Positions 1 through 8,350 of a stretch of DNA of 64,000 nt are shown piece after piece. The translations under genes were made by a program, and so were the position numbers. Each line of letters starts with the position of its first letter. Position 1 is the stretch's first letter. The notes beneath the pieces are model-generated. The model ran no database searches. It saw only the letters and a program-made list of their open reading frames with translations, and was not told the DNA's origin. Location: the NCBI RefSeq assembly GCF_003351345.1, contig NZ_QQTO01000021.1, forward strand, positions 62,001-126,000, read 5' to 3'. The DNA comes from Allobosea caraganae (GTDB lineage Bacteria > Pseudomonadota > Alphaproteobacteria > Rhizobiales > Beijerinckiaceae).

Positions 1-269
1 GGCCGGACGAGGCGAGCTGGCGTCCCTATGACAGTACGGCGCTGATCGCCGACGGGCACAGGGTCAAGGAATTGCTGGTCGACCAGGGCACGGCCGATGG
101 CTTCCTGCAGGAGGGCTTGCGGCCCTGGCTGCTGGAAGTGGCTTGCGTCAGCGCCGGCATCCCGCTCGAGCTGACGATGCGGGAGGGCTATGACCACTCC
201 TATAATTTCGTCTCGACCTTCATGGCCCAGCACATCGCCTGGCATGCCGAGCGGCTGAAGGCGGCCTGA
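1..269 (+). CDS. fghA: S-formylglutathione hydrolase, C-terminal part (5' end outside window)
   Basis: The reading frame is already open at base 3 and runs to a TGA at 267-269, so only about the last 88 residues are present. The C-terminal block with YDHSYNF followed by the helix of HIAWHAERL matches the end of esterase-D-type S-formylglutathione hydrolases; its His would complete the catalytic triad. The family hydrolyses S-formylglutathione to formate and glutathione in the cytosolic glutathione-dependent formaldehyde detoxification pathway. The nucleophile serine and the true start lie to the left of the window. The formate-tetrahydrofolate ligase further right would use the formate, but that link is inference. 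Confidence 0.85.
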   Translation, partial: PDEASWRPYDSTALIADGHRVKELLVDQGTADGFLQEGLRPWLLEVACVSAGIPLELTMREGYDHSYNFVSTFMAQHIAWHAERLKAA

Positions 270-333
270 CGCCCGCGTGGAACGCATCGCCCCGGCGGGG
301 GTTTAGGATGCGCATCACTGCGCGGGGGAAGCC

Positions 334-765
334 ATGACCGCTTACGACAACGCGCCGTCAAAGCGCTCGTTCTTCACGCGCCTGTCGCAGGCGACGGCGC
401 GCTGGGCGGGCAAGCCGCAGACCTTCTTCGTCGCGCTGCTGATCATCGTGATCTGGGCCGTGTCGGGGCCGTTCTTCGGCTTCAACGACACCTGGCAACT
501 GGTGATCAACACCTCGACCACCATCGTCACCTTCCTGATGGTGTTCATCATCCAGAATAGCCAGAACCGCGACACGGCCGCGATGCAGATCAAGCTCGAC
601 GAGCTGATCGTGCGGCTGGAAGGCGCGCGCGAGGAACTGCTCGACCTCGAGGAGCTCGATGAGGAAAAGCTCGAGCTGATCCGCAACGAGTTCGAGAAGC
701 GCGCCACCAAGGCGCGCGAGATGCTGAACAAGAGCCTCGACGAGAATGCCGAGCGGGGCGGCTGA
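334..765 (+). CDS. Low-affinity iron permease family membrane protein
   Basis: A 143-residue protein with two hydrophobic segments at about residues 31-50 and 57-74, then a long charged, probably coiled-coil tail (about 80-140, rich in Glu, Leu and Arg). The stretch around FFGFNDTWQLVIN and the following TSTTIVTFLMVF is characteristic of the bacterial Iron_permease family (PF04120). The name derives from fungal Fet4; a transport role for the short bacterial members is not established. A weak ggggaag ribosome site precedes the ATG. It stands alone, 64 bases after the fghA stop. Confidence 0.8.
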   Translation: MTAYDNAPSKRSFFTRLSQATARWAGKPQTFFVALLIIVIWAVSGPFFGFNDTWQLVINTSTTIVTFLMVFIIQNSQNRDTAAMQIKLDELIVRLEGAREELLDLEELDEEKLELIRNEFEKRATKAREMLNKSLDENAERGG

Positions 766-1358
766 GCTGCGGGCTTCCCGGAACGGCAATGTCGCGGCTC
801 ATGCACTCCTTCCCAGCGGCCTGATTTCGCGGAGCGACGAGGCTCCAGGTGCGGTTGGTCTTCCCTCGTGCGCTCCGTCGTGCTCTCGCATCGGAGACCG
901 CTGCACGTGTGATCGAACGATGGATGGGTGCGAGAGCGAGCCTCTTCCATGCCGGTGCGGCTGCGTGGTCCGCTTTTATTATCGCGGCAGCCTTACAAAG
1001 GGCGGCGCCATTCCCCATGTGCGATGGACGGTCGCCGAGAATGAAGCCGCCTTGCGGTTGATCTGTTCCGGCGCGATCGCTTTGAGAAAACAGTCGATTT
1101 GTTTGAGCAATACGGAATTCGGCAGGGCGTGTCCGACGACCCCGAACTCTTCGCAAGCAATTGCCTGTTCGCTCGTAAGTTCGATGCCATGGTCGGCGAG
1201 GACGTGCTTGGCTTGATCGACGCGGATCCGCGGCTCGGCCGATTGCCCGCCGCGCCGCCGGCGCGGCCCTGCGTGTCTTCGCACCAGGACTTGATGCGCT
1301 CGGTCGCGTCGGCGTCCTGATCAGTGTCGCGGCGCGCGAAACAGGAAAGAACCTGACG
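766..1358. other. 593-base stretch without a convincing gene
   Basis: Several overlapping short open frames exist on both strands. The two least implausible are a TTG-started 73-codon frame at 1099-1320 (+) and a GTG-started 101-codon frame at 979-1284 (-). They lie over each other, share no recognisable domain, and neither has a clear ribosome site or decisive third-position GC bias. The part around 970-1200 is less GC-rich than its surroundings, which could mean decayed or acquired DNA. I cannot assign a gene here. Confidence 0.5.
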
Positions 1359-1622
1359 ATGGGCCTCAACTTTCCCAACCCCGTCCGCCGCTTCGATCTG
1401 GGGCGTTCCTGCGTGAGCTTTTGGGGCTCCGACGCGTCGATGGAGATCACCTTCCAGATCGATTTCGAGGCCTTGCGCAAGCTGAGCCCGGACACGGGCG
1501 ACGTCGAAGCGGACGTCCTCGGCGTCTTCGACGCCAATCGCGAGAAGATCCAGAACGCCGCCCGAATTGCGTATTCGCGGCACCGCACCGGCTATCACAG
1601 ATTGACCGGCGCCAGTTTTTGA
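1359..1622 (+). CDS. DUF1488 family protein
   Basis: An 87-residue protein opening with MGLNFPNPVRRFD and continuing with a beta-rich stretch (VSFWGSDASMEITFQID). This matches DUF1488, a small family common in rhizobial-type genomes, in which a short motif around NFPNP is followed by a statement of the form V.FWG. Function is unknown. The C-terminal half (AEADVLGVFDANREKIQNAA type) is predicted helical. It is followed 27 bases later by another small gene on the same strand and may be co-transcribed with it. Confidence 0.75.
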   Translation: MGLNFPNPVRRFDLGRSCVSFWGSDASMEITFQIDFEALRKLSPDTGDVEADVLGVFDANREKIQNAARIAYSRHRTGYHRLTGASF

Positions 1623-1649
1623 CGCCGCACCTGCCAGGAGAACGTCCAT

Positions 1650-1862
1650 ATGAACGCCATCGCGTATAAGGCAGGGGATCTCGTCAACCTGACGCATAAC
1701 CTGGCCAACCAGCCCCGGCCCGGCCCGTTCGAGATCCTGCGCGTCATGCCCTCGCGGGACAATGCGGAGGAGCAGTATCGGGTGCGCGGTCCCGATGGGC
1801 AGGAGCGCGCGATCGGCCACCACGAGATTGTCGAGGGTCGCGGCAACGGCGCGAAGGCATAA
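1650..1862 (+). CDS. Small conserved hypothetical protein (70 aa)
   Basis: Starts MNAIAYKAGDLV after an aggag ribosome site and ends at a TAA at 1860-1862. The sequence looks like a compact beta-barrel-type fold (GDLVNLTH, FEILRVMP, YRVRGPDGQERAI). This resembles short proteins of unknown function that often sit beside DUF1488 genes in alphaproteobacteria. No catalytic motif is visible. It is transcribed in line with the DUF1488 gene upstream and the 86-residue gene ten bases downstream. The family assignment is by impression only. Confidence 0.65.
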   Translation: MNAIAYKAGDLVNLTHNLANQPRPGPFEILRVMPSRDNAEEQYRVRGPDGQERAIGHHEIVEGRGNGAKA

Positions 1863-1872
1863 GGTCAAAGCG

Positions 1873-2133
1873 ATGGCTGAGCGTTCGAAGCTGCGCACCG
1901 ATGCGGATAATGCGTTCCTCAGGACGCAGACCCAATCGTCGGTGCGCGACCGGATCGTCTCCGAGACGGAGATGGTCAATCAGGCCCGCGACGCGAAGAC
2001 GGCCAAGCTGAAGGCGCAGCGACTGGAAAAGGAGGCGTTGGATCGCGAAATGCTCGCGGCCAACCCGCCGAAGCCGAAGAAGCGCCAGGCCGCTTCCCCT
2101 GCACCGACGACCGCCCCGCGGCCCCGATCGTAG
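1873..2133 (+). CDS. Small charged hypothetical protein (86 aa)
   Basis: ATG at 1873, ten bases after the previous stop, giving MAERSKLRTDADNAF. The middle (about residues 25-60) is a highly charged helix rich in Lys, Ala, Glu and Arg, likely a coiled coil. The C-terminal 20 residues are Pro/Lys/Ala-rich and probably disordered. The frame also stays open upstream to 1762, but that longer version would overlap the 70-residue gene, so the shorter start is preferred. No function can be assigned. It appears to be the third member of a run of small genes. Confidence 0.6.
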   Translation: MAERSKLRTDADNAFLRTQTQSSVRDRIVSETEMVNQARDAKTAKLKAQRLEKEALDREMLAANPPKPKKRQAASPAPTTAPRPRS

Positions 2134-2143
2134 CGAGCGCCTC

Positions 2144-2407
2144 GTGGATATCACCGTCACGCAGAAGGCCGACGAGGCCGCATGGCTTTTGACCGACCTG
2201 CTGGGCCGGCCCATGGGCGACATCACCGAGGAACCCGCAGGCGAGTTCCGGATCGTTTCGGCGGGGCAGGCGGTGGAGACGATGAAGGACATGAAACATG
2301 GTCCTTTTCCCAGCCTGGATGCCGCCCTTGCCGAGATCGAGCGCTTTACGCGGAGCGCCTGCCGCCGGGTCTCGCCGAAACCCGCGAGTGCCGAAAAGGC
2401 CGGATAG
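2144..2407 (+). CDS. Small hypothetical protein (87 aa), GTG start
   Basis: Translation from GTG at 2144 gives MDITVTQKADEAAWLLTDLL, stopping at a TAG at 2405-2407. The sequence suggests a small alpha/beta protein: a hydrophobic N-terminal helix (AAWLLTDLLG), a central strand (FRIVSAGQ) and a helix near residues 58-70 (SLDAALAEIERF). The GTG start lies ten bases after the upstream stop, consistent with translational coupling in a small-gene cluster from 1359 to 2407. I do not recognise a family. The next gene is on the opposite strand and converges on it. Confidence 0.6.
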   Translation: MDITVTQKADEAAWLLTDLLGRPMGDITEEPAGEFRIVSAGQAVETMKDMKHGPFPSLDAALAEIERFTRSACRRVSPKPASAEKAG

Positions 2408-2465
2408 GGCGACGATCGCAAGCTCGGGAATCTGCCGAGGCTGAGAGACGGAGCGTCCGTTTGCC

Positions 2466-3233
2466 CTACACCGCCGCGGTCAGCCCGCCATCGACCATCA
2501 GCAGGTGGCCGCTGACATAGTCCGACGCGGCCGAGGACAGGAAGATCGCGGCGCCGACCAGTTCCTTGGTCTCGCCCCAGCGCCCGGCCGGCGTGCGGCT
2601 CCTGACCCAGGCCGAGAAGGTCTCGTCGGCGATCAGGGCCTTGTTCAGCTCGGTGACGATGTAGCCGGGGCCGATGGCGTTGACCTGGATGTTGTGCTTG
2701 CCGAGTTCGGCGGCGAGCCCGCGCGTCATCATCTTCACGGCGCCCTTGGTCGCGGTATAGGGCACGATGGTCGGGCGGCCGAGCTCGCTCATCACCGAGC
2801 CGATATTGACGACCTTGCCGCGGTTGCGCGCGACCATCCCCTTGGTCACGGCCTGGGTGACATAGAAGACCGAGTGCAGGTTGGTGGCGACGACCTGGTG
2901 CCAATCCGCCGCCGCGTACTCGGTGAAGGCGCCGCGCTTCTGCATGCCGGCATTGTTGATCAGGATGTCGATCGCGCCCGTATCCGCTTCGATGGCGGCG
3001 ATGCCCGCATCGACCGCGGCCTGGTCGGTGACGTCGAAGGCGGCGATCGAGACCTTGCGGCCTGCGACGGCGATGGCCTTCTGCGCCGCTTCGAGCTTGG
3101 CCTCGTCGCGGCCGTTCAGCACGACATGGGCGCCGGCTTCCGAGAGGCCCTCGGCCATGGCGAGGCCGATGCCCTGGCCCGAGCCCGTGACGAGCGCGAC
3201 CTTGCCTTCCAGACTGAACAGCGACAGCGACAT
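2466..3233 (-). CDS. SDR oxidoreductase, probable gluconate 5-dehydrogenase (idnO-like)
   Basis: A classical short-chain dehydrogenase of 255 residues when started at MSLSLFSLEGK (3233); an ATG eight codons earlier is less likely. The Rossmann motif TGSGQGIG lies at residues 16-23, NNAG at 93-96, and the Ser146, Tyr159 and Lys163 catalytic residues are present. The sequence most resembles gluconate 5-dehydrogenases, which interconvert 5-keto-D-gluconate and D-gluconate with NADPH. Its divergent partner is an L-idonate 5-dehydrogenase, the preceding enzyme of L-idonate catabolism. That context supports the assignment, although SDR substrates are hard to read from sequence. The 235-base shared intergenic region holds two strong palindromes. 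Confidence 0.8.
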   Translation of the reverse strand: MSLSLFSLEGKVALVTGSGQGIGLAMAEGLSEAGAHVVLNGRDEAKLEAAQKAIAVAGRKVSIAAFDVTDQAAVDAGIAAIEADTGAIDILINNAGMQKRGAFTEYAAADWHQVVATNLHSVFYVTQAVTKGMVARNRGKVVNIGSVMSELGRPTIVPYTATKGAVKMMTRGLAAELGKHNIQVNAIGPGYIVTELNKALIADETFSAWVRSRTPAGRWGETKELVGAAIFLSSAASDYVSGHLLMVDGGLTAAV

Positions 3234-3331
3234 GGGCGACCCTCTCCTGCGACGCATGCTTGCGACGATTTTGAAATTGCGCCGGCTCGCGTGGTTTCGC
3301 TAAGCAGCATTCAATCGATTAGCGCGTTTTC

Positions 3332-3355
3332 CGTTCGGCCGGAATCGGCCGAACG
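3332..3355. promoter_or_regulatory. Palindrome, 10-base arms, possible operator
   Basis: CGTTCGGCCG, four bases, then CGGCCGAACG: a perfect inverted repeat in the divergent region between the SDR gene (start 3233) and idnD (start 3469). No T run follows either arm, and no gene ends here, so a terminator is unlikely. A shared operator for the idonate/gluconate pair is plausible. The cognate regulator is not in the window. Confidence 0.4.
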
Positions 3356-3385
3356 ACAAGAATTCGCGCCAATCTATTTCTCGGG

Positions 3386-3430
3386 CATGTTCTTATCGCA
3401 AAAGTGGTGTCCACTTTTGCGGACCATGCC
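3386..3430. repeat. Palindromic element, 11-base perfect arms (repeat family G type)
   Basis: CGCAAAAGTGG, TGT, CCACTTTTGCG occupies 3397-3421, and the flanks GGCATG and CATGCC extend the symmetry to about 3386-3430. The sequence resembles the dispersed Hyphomicrobiales palindrome built on GCATG, AAAAGTGG and CATGC; a diverged relative is at 56043-56110. It ends only 39 bases before the idnD start, so it lies in that gene's 5' untranslated or promoter region. Confidence 0.5.
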
Positions 3431-3468
3431 TGAGCCAATCGAACAAGCACCATTGCCGGGAGGCCACC

Positions 3469-4506
3469 ATGCGCGCCGTCGTCATCCATGCCGAGAAGGA
3501 TTTGCGCGTCGAGGAGACCACGGCGCCCGAACTCGGACCGCTCGACGTGCGGGTGAAGATCGAGGCCGGCGGCATCTGCGGCTCGGACCTGCACTACTAC
3601 CTGCATGGCGGCTTCGGCACGATCCGCGTGCGCGAGCCGCTGATCCTCGGCCATGAGATCGCCGGCACGGTCGACGCCGTTGGCGGCGAGGTCTCGCGGG
3701 TGAGGCCGGGCGACCGGGTCGCGGTCAATCCGAGCCGGGCCTGTGGGCGCTGCCGCTATTGCCAGATGGGCCTGCAGCAGCACTGCACCGACATGCTGTT
3801 CTATGGCAGCGCCATGCGCTTCCCCCATGTCCAGGGCGGTTTTCGCGACGTGCTCGTGGTCGAGGAGCGCCAGGCCGTGAAGCTGCCCGGCCACGTGCCG
3901 GCGGCGCAGGCCGCCTTCGCCGAGCCGCTCGCGGTCTGCCTGCACGCCGTCAAGCGTGCCGGCCCGCTGCTCGGCAAGCGCGTGCTGGTGACGGGCTCGG
4001 GGCCGATCGGCGTGCTGACCGTGGTCGCGGCCAAGGCAGCGGGCGCGGCCGAGATCGTGGTGACCGACGTGGTCGATCAGCCGCTGCCGACGGCGCTGAA
4101 GATGGGCGCGACCAGTGCGATCAACGTCATGGCCGAGCCTGACAGGCTGAAGAGCGAGTTCGGCGCCGAGAAGGGCGCCTTCGACGTGATGTTCGAGGCC
4201 TCGGGCAACCAGCATGCCTTGACCGGCGCCTTCGACGTGGTGCGCTCGGGCGGCGTGATCGTGCAGATCGGCGTCGGCGGCAATTTCACACTGCCGATGA
4301 ACGTGCTGGTCGCCAAGGAGTTCGACCTGCGCGGCTCCTTCCGCTTCCACGAGGAGTTCGACTGGGCGGTGCAGATGATCGGCTCGGGGGCCGTCGACCT
4401 CTCGCCGCTGCTGACGGCCTCGATCCCGGTCGAGCACGCGGTCGAGGCGTTTGAGCTGGCGGCGGACAAGTCGAAGGCGATGAAGGTTCAGCTCGTCTTC
4501 GGGTGA
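3469..4506 (+). CDS. idnD: L-idonate 5-dehydrogenase
   Basis: A zinc-dependent medium-chain dehydrogenase of 345 residues. Catalytic-zinc ligands are Cys37 (GICGSD) and His62/Glu63 (GHE). The structural-zinc cysteines are Cys92, Cys95, Cys98 and Cys106. The coenzyme-binding motif GSGPIG follows at about 172-177. The segment GICGSDLHYYLHGGFG is typical of L-idonate 5-dehydrogenases, which oxidise L-idonate to 5-keto-D-gluconate. The neighbouring divergent SDR would reduce that product to gluconate. An aggcc-type ribosome site precedes the ATG. The TGA at 4504-4506 is immediately followed by the stop of the convergent cyclase gene, with no spacer. Confidence 0.85.
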   Translation: MRAVVIHAEKDLRVEETTAPELGPLDVRVKIEAGGICGSDLHYYLHGGFGTIRVREPLILGHEIAGTVDAVGGEVSRVRPGDRVAVNPSRACGRCRYCQMGLQQHCTDMLFYGSAMRFPHVQGGFRDVLVVEERQAVKLPGHVPAAQAAFAEPLAVCLHAVKRAGPLLGKRVLVTGSGPIGVLTVVAAKAAGAAEIVVTDVVDQPLPTALKMGATSAINVMAEPDRLKSEFGAEKGAFDVMFEASGNQHALTGAFDVVRSGGVIVQIGVGGNFTLPMNVLVAKEFDLRGSFRFHEEFDWAVQMIGSGAVDLSPLLTASIPVEHAVEAFELAADKSKAMKVQLVFG

Positions 4507-6306
4507 TCAGCCGAGCTTGAACCTCGGATCGCCGGCACGGCCATGGCGCGCCGGGTCGTGGATGACGAACTTGTCGCGCCCGCCATGCTTGGCGGCGTAG
4601 AGCGCCACATCGGCGTGGGCGGCGGCGCTCGACAATTCCTCCATGGGCGAGACCAGGCAGGCGCCGATGCTGACCGTCATCGTTATCTCGCAATCGGCGT
4701 CGAGCCGGAGTGGCTCGCGCCTGACCTCGGCGACGATCTTGGCGGCGATGGCCGAAAGCGAGGCGGGGCTGCTCTCGGCGATGAGCAGGATGAACTCATC
4801 GCCGCCCCAGCGGGCGCAGACATCGTAATTGCGCAGCACGCCGCCGATGCGCCTGACGATCTCGACGATGACGCGGTCGCCGGCCTGATGGCCGTATTCG
4901 TCGTTGATCGTCTTGAAGTGGTCGAGGTCGACCAGCATCAGCGCCGATTGATGACCAGCGCGCAGCGCGCGGTTCTGCTCCTGCGCGAAGGCCTCCTCGA
5001 AGCCGCGGCGGTTGAGGACGCAGGTCAGCGGGTCGCGATGGGCGAGGCGCTCGAGCTTTTCGGTGCGCTCGCGCACCATGGTCTCGAGCCGGCCGGTATT
5101 GTCGCCGACGCTCTGCGCCATCTCGTCGAAGGCGCGCGAGAGCCGGCCGATCTCGTCCGGCGAGTGGTCCCTGATCGCGGCGCCGAAGACGCCGGAGCGG
5201 ACGCGCGCGACCGAGTTCTCCAGCCGCGCCAGCCGGCTCAGCACGCTGCGGTCGAAGAGCAGGGTCATCAGGCCCGCGGCCACCAGCAGGATCGCGGCCA
5301 GCAGGATCGCGATTGGCGTGAACAGGCGCCGGTCGATGATCTCGTCGATGTCCATCAGCGTGACGTTGAACCAGCCGAGCCGGTCGAGATAGCCGACGCC
5401 GACGAGCATCTCGTGGCCACCGACCTTCATGAAGCGCGAACGCACCAGCACCTCGCCCTTCGTGACCTCCTCCATGATCCCCGCCAGCGCCCTGCGGTCG
5501 TCTTCGTCGTCGATCAGGTTGAAGATCGTCTTCTTGGCCTTGAGGTCCTTGGTCAGGCTGTGGAAATCGACGAGCTTCGGGTCGCGGTGGGCCTGCACGG
5601 CGCCGTTGCGGTCGACGAAGATGCTCTGCACGCCGGTCTGCGGGATGTCGACGACCTCGCGGATGAACTGGCTGAGGTCGACGCCGGTGCCGATGACGCC
5701 GAGCACGCGCTCGCCCTGGCGGATGATGCAGTTGATCCAGACCTTGGTGACGGCGAGGTTGTCGTCGTGGTCGACATTGAGGTGGCAGCCCGAGCCGAGC
5801 GCCGCCGTCTTGTAGTACCAGCCGTCGCGCGGGTTTCCGCGGGAGAGCGTGTAGCGCCTGCGGGCGAGTTCGTAGGTGTTGTCCTTGTCGTTGAAGTAGT
5901 AGTTGCCGGAGACGTCGAGCACGGCGAAATAGCTCTTGTCCTTGAACGAGAGCCGGTAGTGCTCCAGTTCGGCCAGCCCGCGCTCGGCCTTCTCGGGATC
6001 GTCCTCATCCTGCGCCCAGGCGACGATCGCGGGCGAGCGCGCCACGGTCTCGGCCAGCGAGACCTCGCGCATCAGCGATTCCAGGCCGCGATAGCGGTCG
6101 AACAGGATCTGCTTTTCGGCGAAGAGCGTGCCGAGCTTCACAACGGTGGCGTTGACGATCCACAGGAACGCGGCGGAGGCGGGCAGCGCGACGGCGAGCA
6201 TCGCGGCCAGGGTCAGCATCAGCACACGGGCCTTCAGGCTGCGTGCGAAGGCCGACCAGGCAGCGACAGCCTTCATTCTGCGACCTTCTCCGACGCGCCG
6301 GCTCAA
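4507..6306 (-). CDS. Membrane diguanylate cyclase with periplasmic sensor and HAMP
   Basis: A 599-residue protein; a start ten codons later at 6276 (MKAVAAWSAF) is equally possible. A first transmembrane segment lies near residues 30-50, then a periplasmic sensor domain of about 280 residues resembling dCACHE (FAVLDVSGNYYFND, GVIGTGVDLSQF). A second transmembrane segment is at about 332-351, HAMP at 352-405 and GGDEF at about 421-585. GGDEF itself is at 501-505, and a canonical inhibitory I-site RNYD sits at 492-495, five residues before it. It should make c-di-GMP from two GTP in response to an extracytoplasmic signal, with product feedback. No EAL domain is present. Confidence 0.9.
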   Translation of the reverse strand: MSRRVGEGRRMKAVAAWSAFARSLKARVLMLTLAAMLAVALPASAAFLWIVNATVVKLGTLFAEKQILFDRYRGLESLMREVSLAETVARSPAIVAWAQDEDDPEKAERGLAELEHYRLSFKDKSYFAVLDVSGNYYFNDKDNTYELARRRYTLSRGNPRDGWYYKTAALGSGCHLNVDHDDNLAVTKVWINCIIRQGERVLGVIGTGVDLSQFIREVVDIPQTGVQSIFVDRNGAVQAHRDPKLVDFHSLTKDLKAKKTIFNLIDDEDDRRALAGIMEEVTKGEVLVRSRFMKVGGHEMLVGVGYLDRLGWFNVTLMDIDEIIDRRLFTPIAILLAAILLVAAGLMTLLFDRSVLSRLARLENSVARVRSGVFGAAIRDHSPDEIGRLSRAFDEMAQSVGDNTGRLETMVRERTEKLERLAHRDPLTCVLNRRGFEEAFAQEQNRALRAGHQSALMLVDLDHFKTINDEYGHQAGDRVIVEIVRRIGGVLRNYDVCARWGGDEFILLIAESSPASLSAIAAKIVAEVRREPLRLDADCEITMTVSIGACLVSPMEELSSAAAHADVALYAAKHGGRDKFVIHDPARHGRAGDPRFKLG

Positions 6307-6411
6307 CGGCTGAATGTCATGCCGGAAAGTCGTTCTCAGCTTCGAGCTGCGCCGCCATCCGATCGATGACGAAGATCATTCGGCCGGATTGCTTAACCTT
6401 AGGTCAATCGA

Positions 6412-8085
6412 TCAGAACAAGCCTTCGATCTGACCTTGCGCATCGATATGGATGCGCTCCGCCGCCGGCTCGCGCGGCAGGCCGGGCATGGTCATGACGT
6501 CCCCGCAGATCGCGACGACGAAGCCGGCGCCGGCCGAGAGCCTGAGCTCGCGCACCGGGACGAGGTGGCCCGAGGGCGCGCCGCGCAAAGTCGGGTCGGC
6601 CGAGAAGGAATACTGCGTCTTGGCGACGCAGACCGGCAGGTGGCCATGGCCGGCCGCCTCCAGCTCGGCGAAGCGGGCCGCGACCCTGGGGCCGAGCGAG
6701 AGGCCGGCCGCGCCGTAGATCTCGCGGGCGACCGTCTCGAGCTTGTCCTTCAGCGGCATCTCGTCGGGGTAGAGCGGTGCGAAATCGGCGTCGCCGCCTT
6801 CGGCGAGCTCGGCGACCTTGTGCGCCAGCTCCTCAGTGCCGGCGCCGCCTTCGGCCCAATGCCGGCAGATCACGGCCTCGACGCCGAGATGGTTGCGGCA
6901 GAAGCTGCGGATCAGCTCGTGCTCGGCATGGCTGTCGCTGGTGAAGTTGTTGATCGCGACGATGGGTGGCACGCCGAACTTGCGGATGTTCTCGACATGG
7001 CGGGCGAGGTTGGCGAGCCCGGCCTGGAGCGCGTGCAGGTCTTCCTGCCCGAGCGCCTCCTTGGCCGCGCCGCCATGCATCTTGAGCGCGCGCACGGTCG
7101 CGACGATCACCGCCGCGTCGGGGCGCAGGCCGGCCTTGCGGCACTTGATGTCGAAGAACTTCTCGGCGCCGAGGTCGGCCCCGAAGCCGGCTTCGGTGAC
7201 GACGTAGTCGGCGAGCTTCAACGCGGCGCGGGTGGCGATCACCGAGTTGCAGCCATGGGCGATGTTGGCGAAGGGGCCGCCATGGACGAAGGCCGGCGTA
7301 CCCTCCAGCGTCTGCACCAGGTTGGGCATCAGTGCGTCCTTGAGCAGGACCGTCATCGCGCCGGTCGCCTTGAGCTCGGCGGCGGTGACCGGCTGCTTGG
7401 CGCGGCTGCGGCCGACGACGATGCGCCCGAGCCGCTCTTCGAGATCGGCGAGGTCGCGCGCCAGGCAGAAGATCGCCATGACCTCGGAGGCGACGGTGAT
7501 GTCGAATCCGTCCTCGCGCGGGTAGCCGTTGCCGTTGCCGCCGAGCGAGGAGACGGTCGCGCGCAGCGCCCGGTCGTTCATGTCCATGACGCGCCGGAGC
7601 GCGATGTTGCGGGCGTCGAGGTCGAGCTTGTTGCCCCAGTAGATGTGGTTGTCGAGCATCGCCGCCAGCAGGTTATGGGCGCTGGTGATGGCGTGAAAAT
7701 CGCCGGTGAAGTGCAGGTTGATCTGCTCCATCGGCACGATCTGCGCGTAGCCGCCGCCGGCAGCGCCGCCCTTGACGCCGAAGCAGGGGCCGAGCGAGGG
7801 CTCGCGCAGCGCGATCACGACGTTCTTGCCGATGCGCTTGAGCCCGTCGCCGAGGCCGACTGTGGTCGTGGTCTTGCCTTCGCCGGCCGGCGTCGGGTTG
7901 ATCGCGGTGACTAGGATCAGCTTTCCGTTCGGGCGCGCGTCGAAATCGGGAATCGCGGCCGTGTCGACCTTGGCGATGAACTTGCCGTAGGGATTGAGGG
8001 CTTGCTCCGGAATTCCGGCGGTCTCGGCGATGGCGGTAACGGGTTTCAGCCGCGCGGCGCGGGCAATCTCGATATCGGTCGGCAT
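6412..8085 (-). CDS. fhs: Formate-tetrahydrofolate ligase
   Basis: A 557-residue protein, the usual length of the family, starting [16 protein letters not shown]. The ATP-binding loop [12 protein letters not shown] is at residues 64-75, and signature blocks [18 protein letters not shown] and FTGDFHAI follow. The enzyme makes 10-formyl-tetrahydrofolate from formate, ATP and THF in the cytosol, feeding purine and one-carbon metabolism. It appears monocistronic. A glutathione-dependent formaldehyde route (fghA at the left edge) could supply formate. Nothing is missing or fused. The 105 bases between its stop and the cyclase start hold no obvious gene. Confidence 0.95.
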   Translation of the reverse strand: MPTDIEIARAARLKPVTAIAETAGIPEQALNPYGKFIAKVDTAAIPDFDARPNGKLILVTAINPTPAGEGKTTTTVGLGDGLKRIGKNVVIALREPSLGPCFGVKGGAAGGGYAQIVPMEQINLHFTGDFHAITSAHNLLAAMLDNHIYWGNKLDLDARNIALRRVMDMNDRALRATVSSLGGNGNGYPREDGFDITVASEVMAIFCLARDLADLEERLGRIVVGRSRAKQPVTAAELKATGAMTVLLKDALMPNLVQTLEGTPAFVHGGPFANIAHGCNSVIATRAALKLADYVVTEAGFGADLGAEKFFDIKCRKAGLRPDAAVIVATVRALKMHGGAAKEALGQEDLHALQAGLANLARHVENIRKFGVPPIVAINNFTSDSHAEHELIRSFCRNHLGVEAVICRHWAEGGAGTEELAHKVAELAEGGDADFAPLYPDEMPLKDKLETVAREIYGAAGLSLGPRVAARFAELEAAGHGHLPVCVAKTQYSFSADPTLRGAPSGHLVPVRELRLSAGAGFVVAICGDVMTMPGLPREPAAERIHIDAQGQIEGLF

Positions 8086-8350
8086 GCGGGTCCCTTTTCG
8101 CGCCGGCTGGGGCCGTCACGCGGAATCGGCCGGCACAGTGCCGCGAAATGCGGAACTCTGCCACTGCCTTTCGCAATGCCAGAGCCGTGCCAGATGCGGG
8201 CCATGTCTTTTGACACAGGGCGCCAGTCATGTGCCTGCTATTGCTGCCGCTACGGCACGGTGGCAATCAGATGTGAGCCAGCGTTCGGGCGCGAGGCGGC
8301 CTTTGCCGACGGGCTTGGGGGACGATGCCGTCAATGGCGGACGAGACTTG

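Noticed and set aside
4543..6369. 608-codon open frame on the plus strand
   Set aside because: It lies antisense to the diguanylate cyclase, whose domains are unmistakable. The frame is open only because of GC-rich codon bias, and its translation is Asp/Ala/Arg-rich with no domain.
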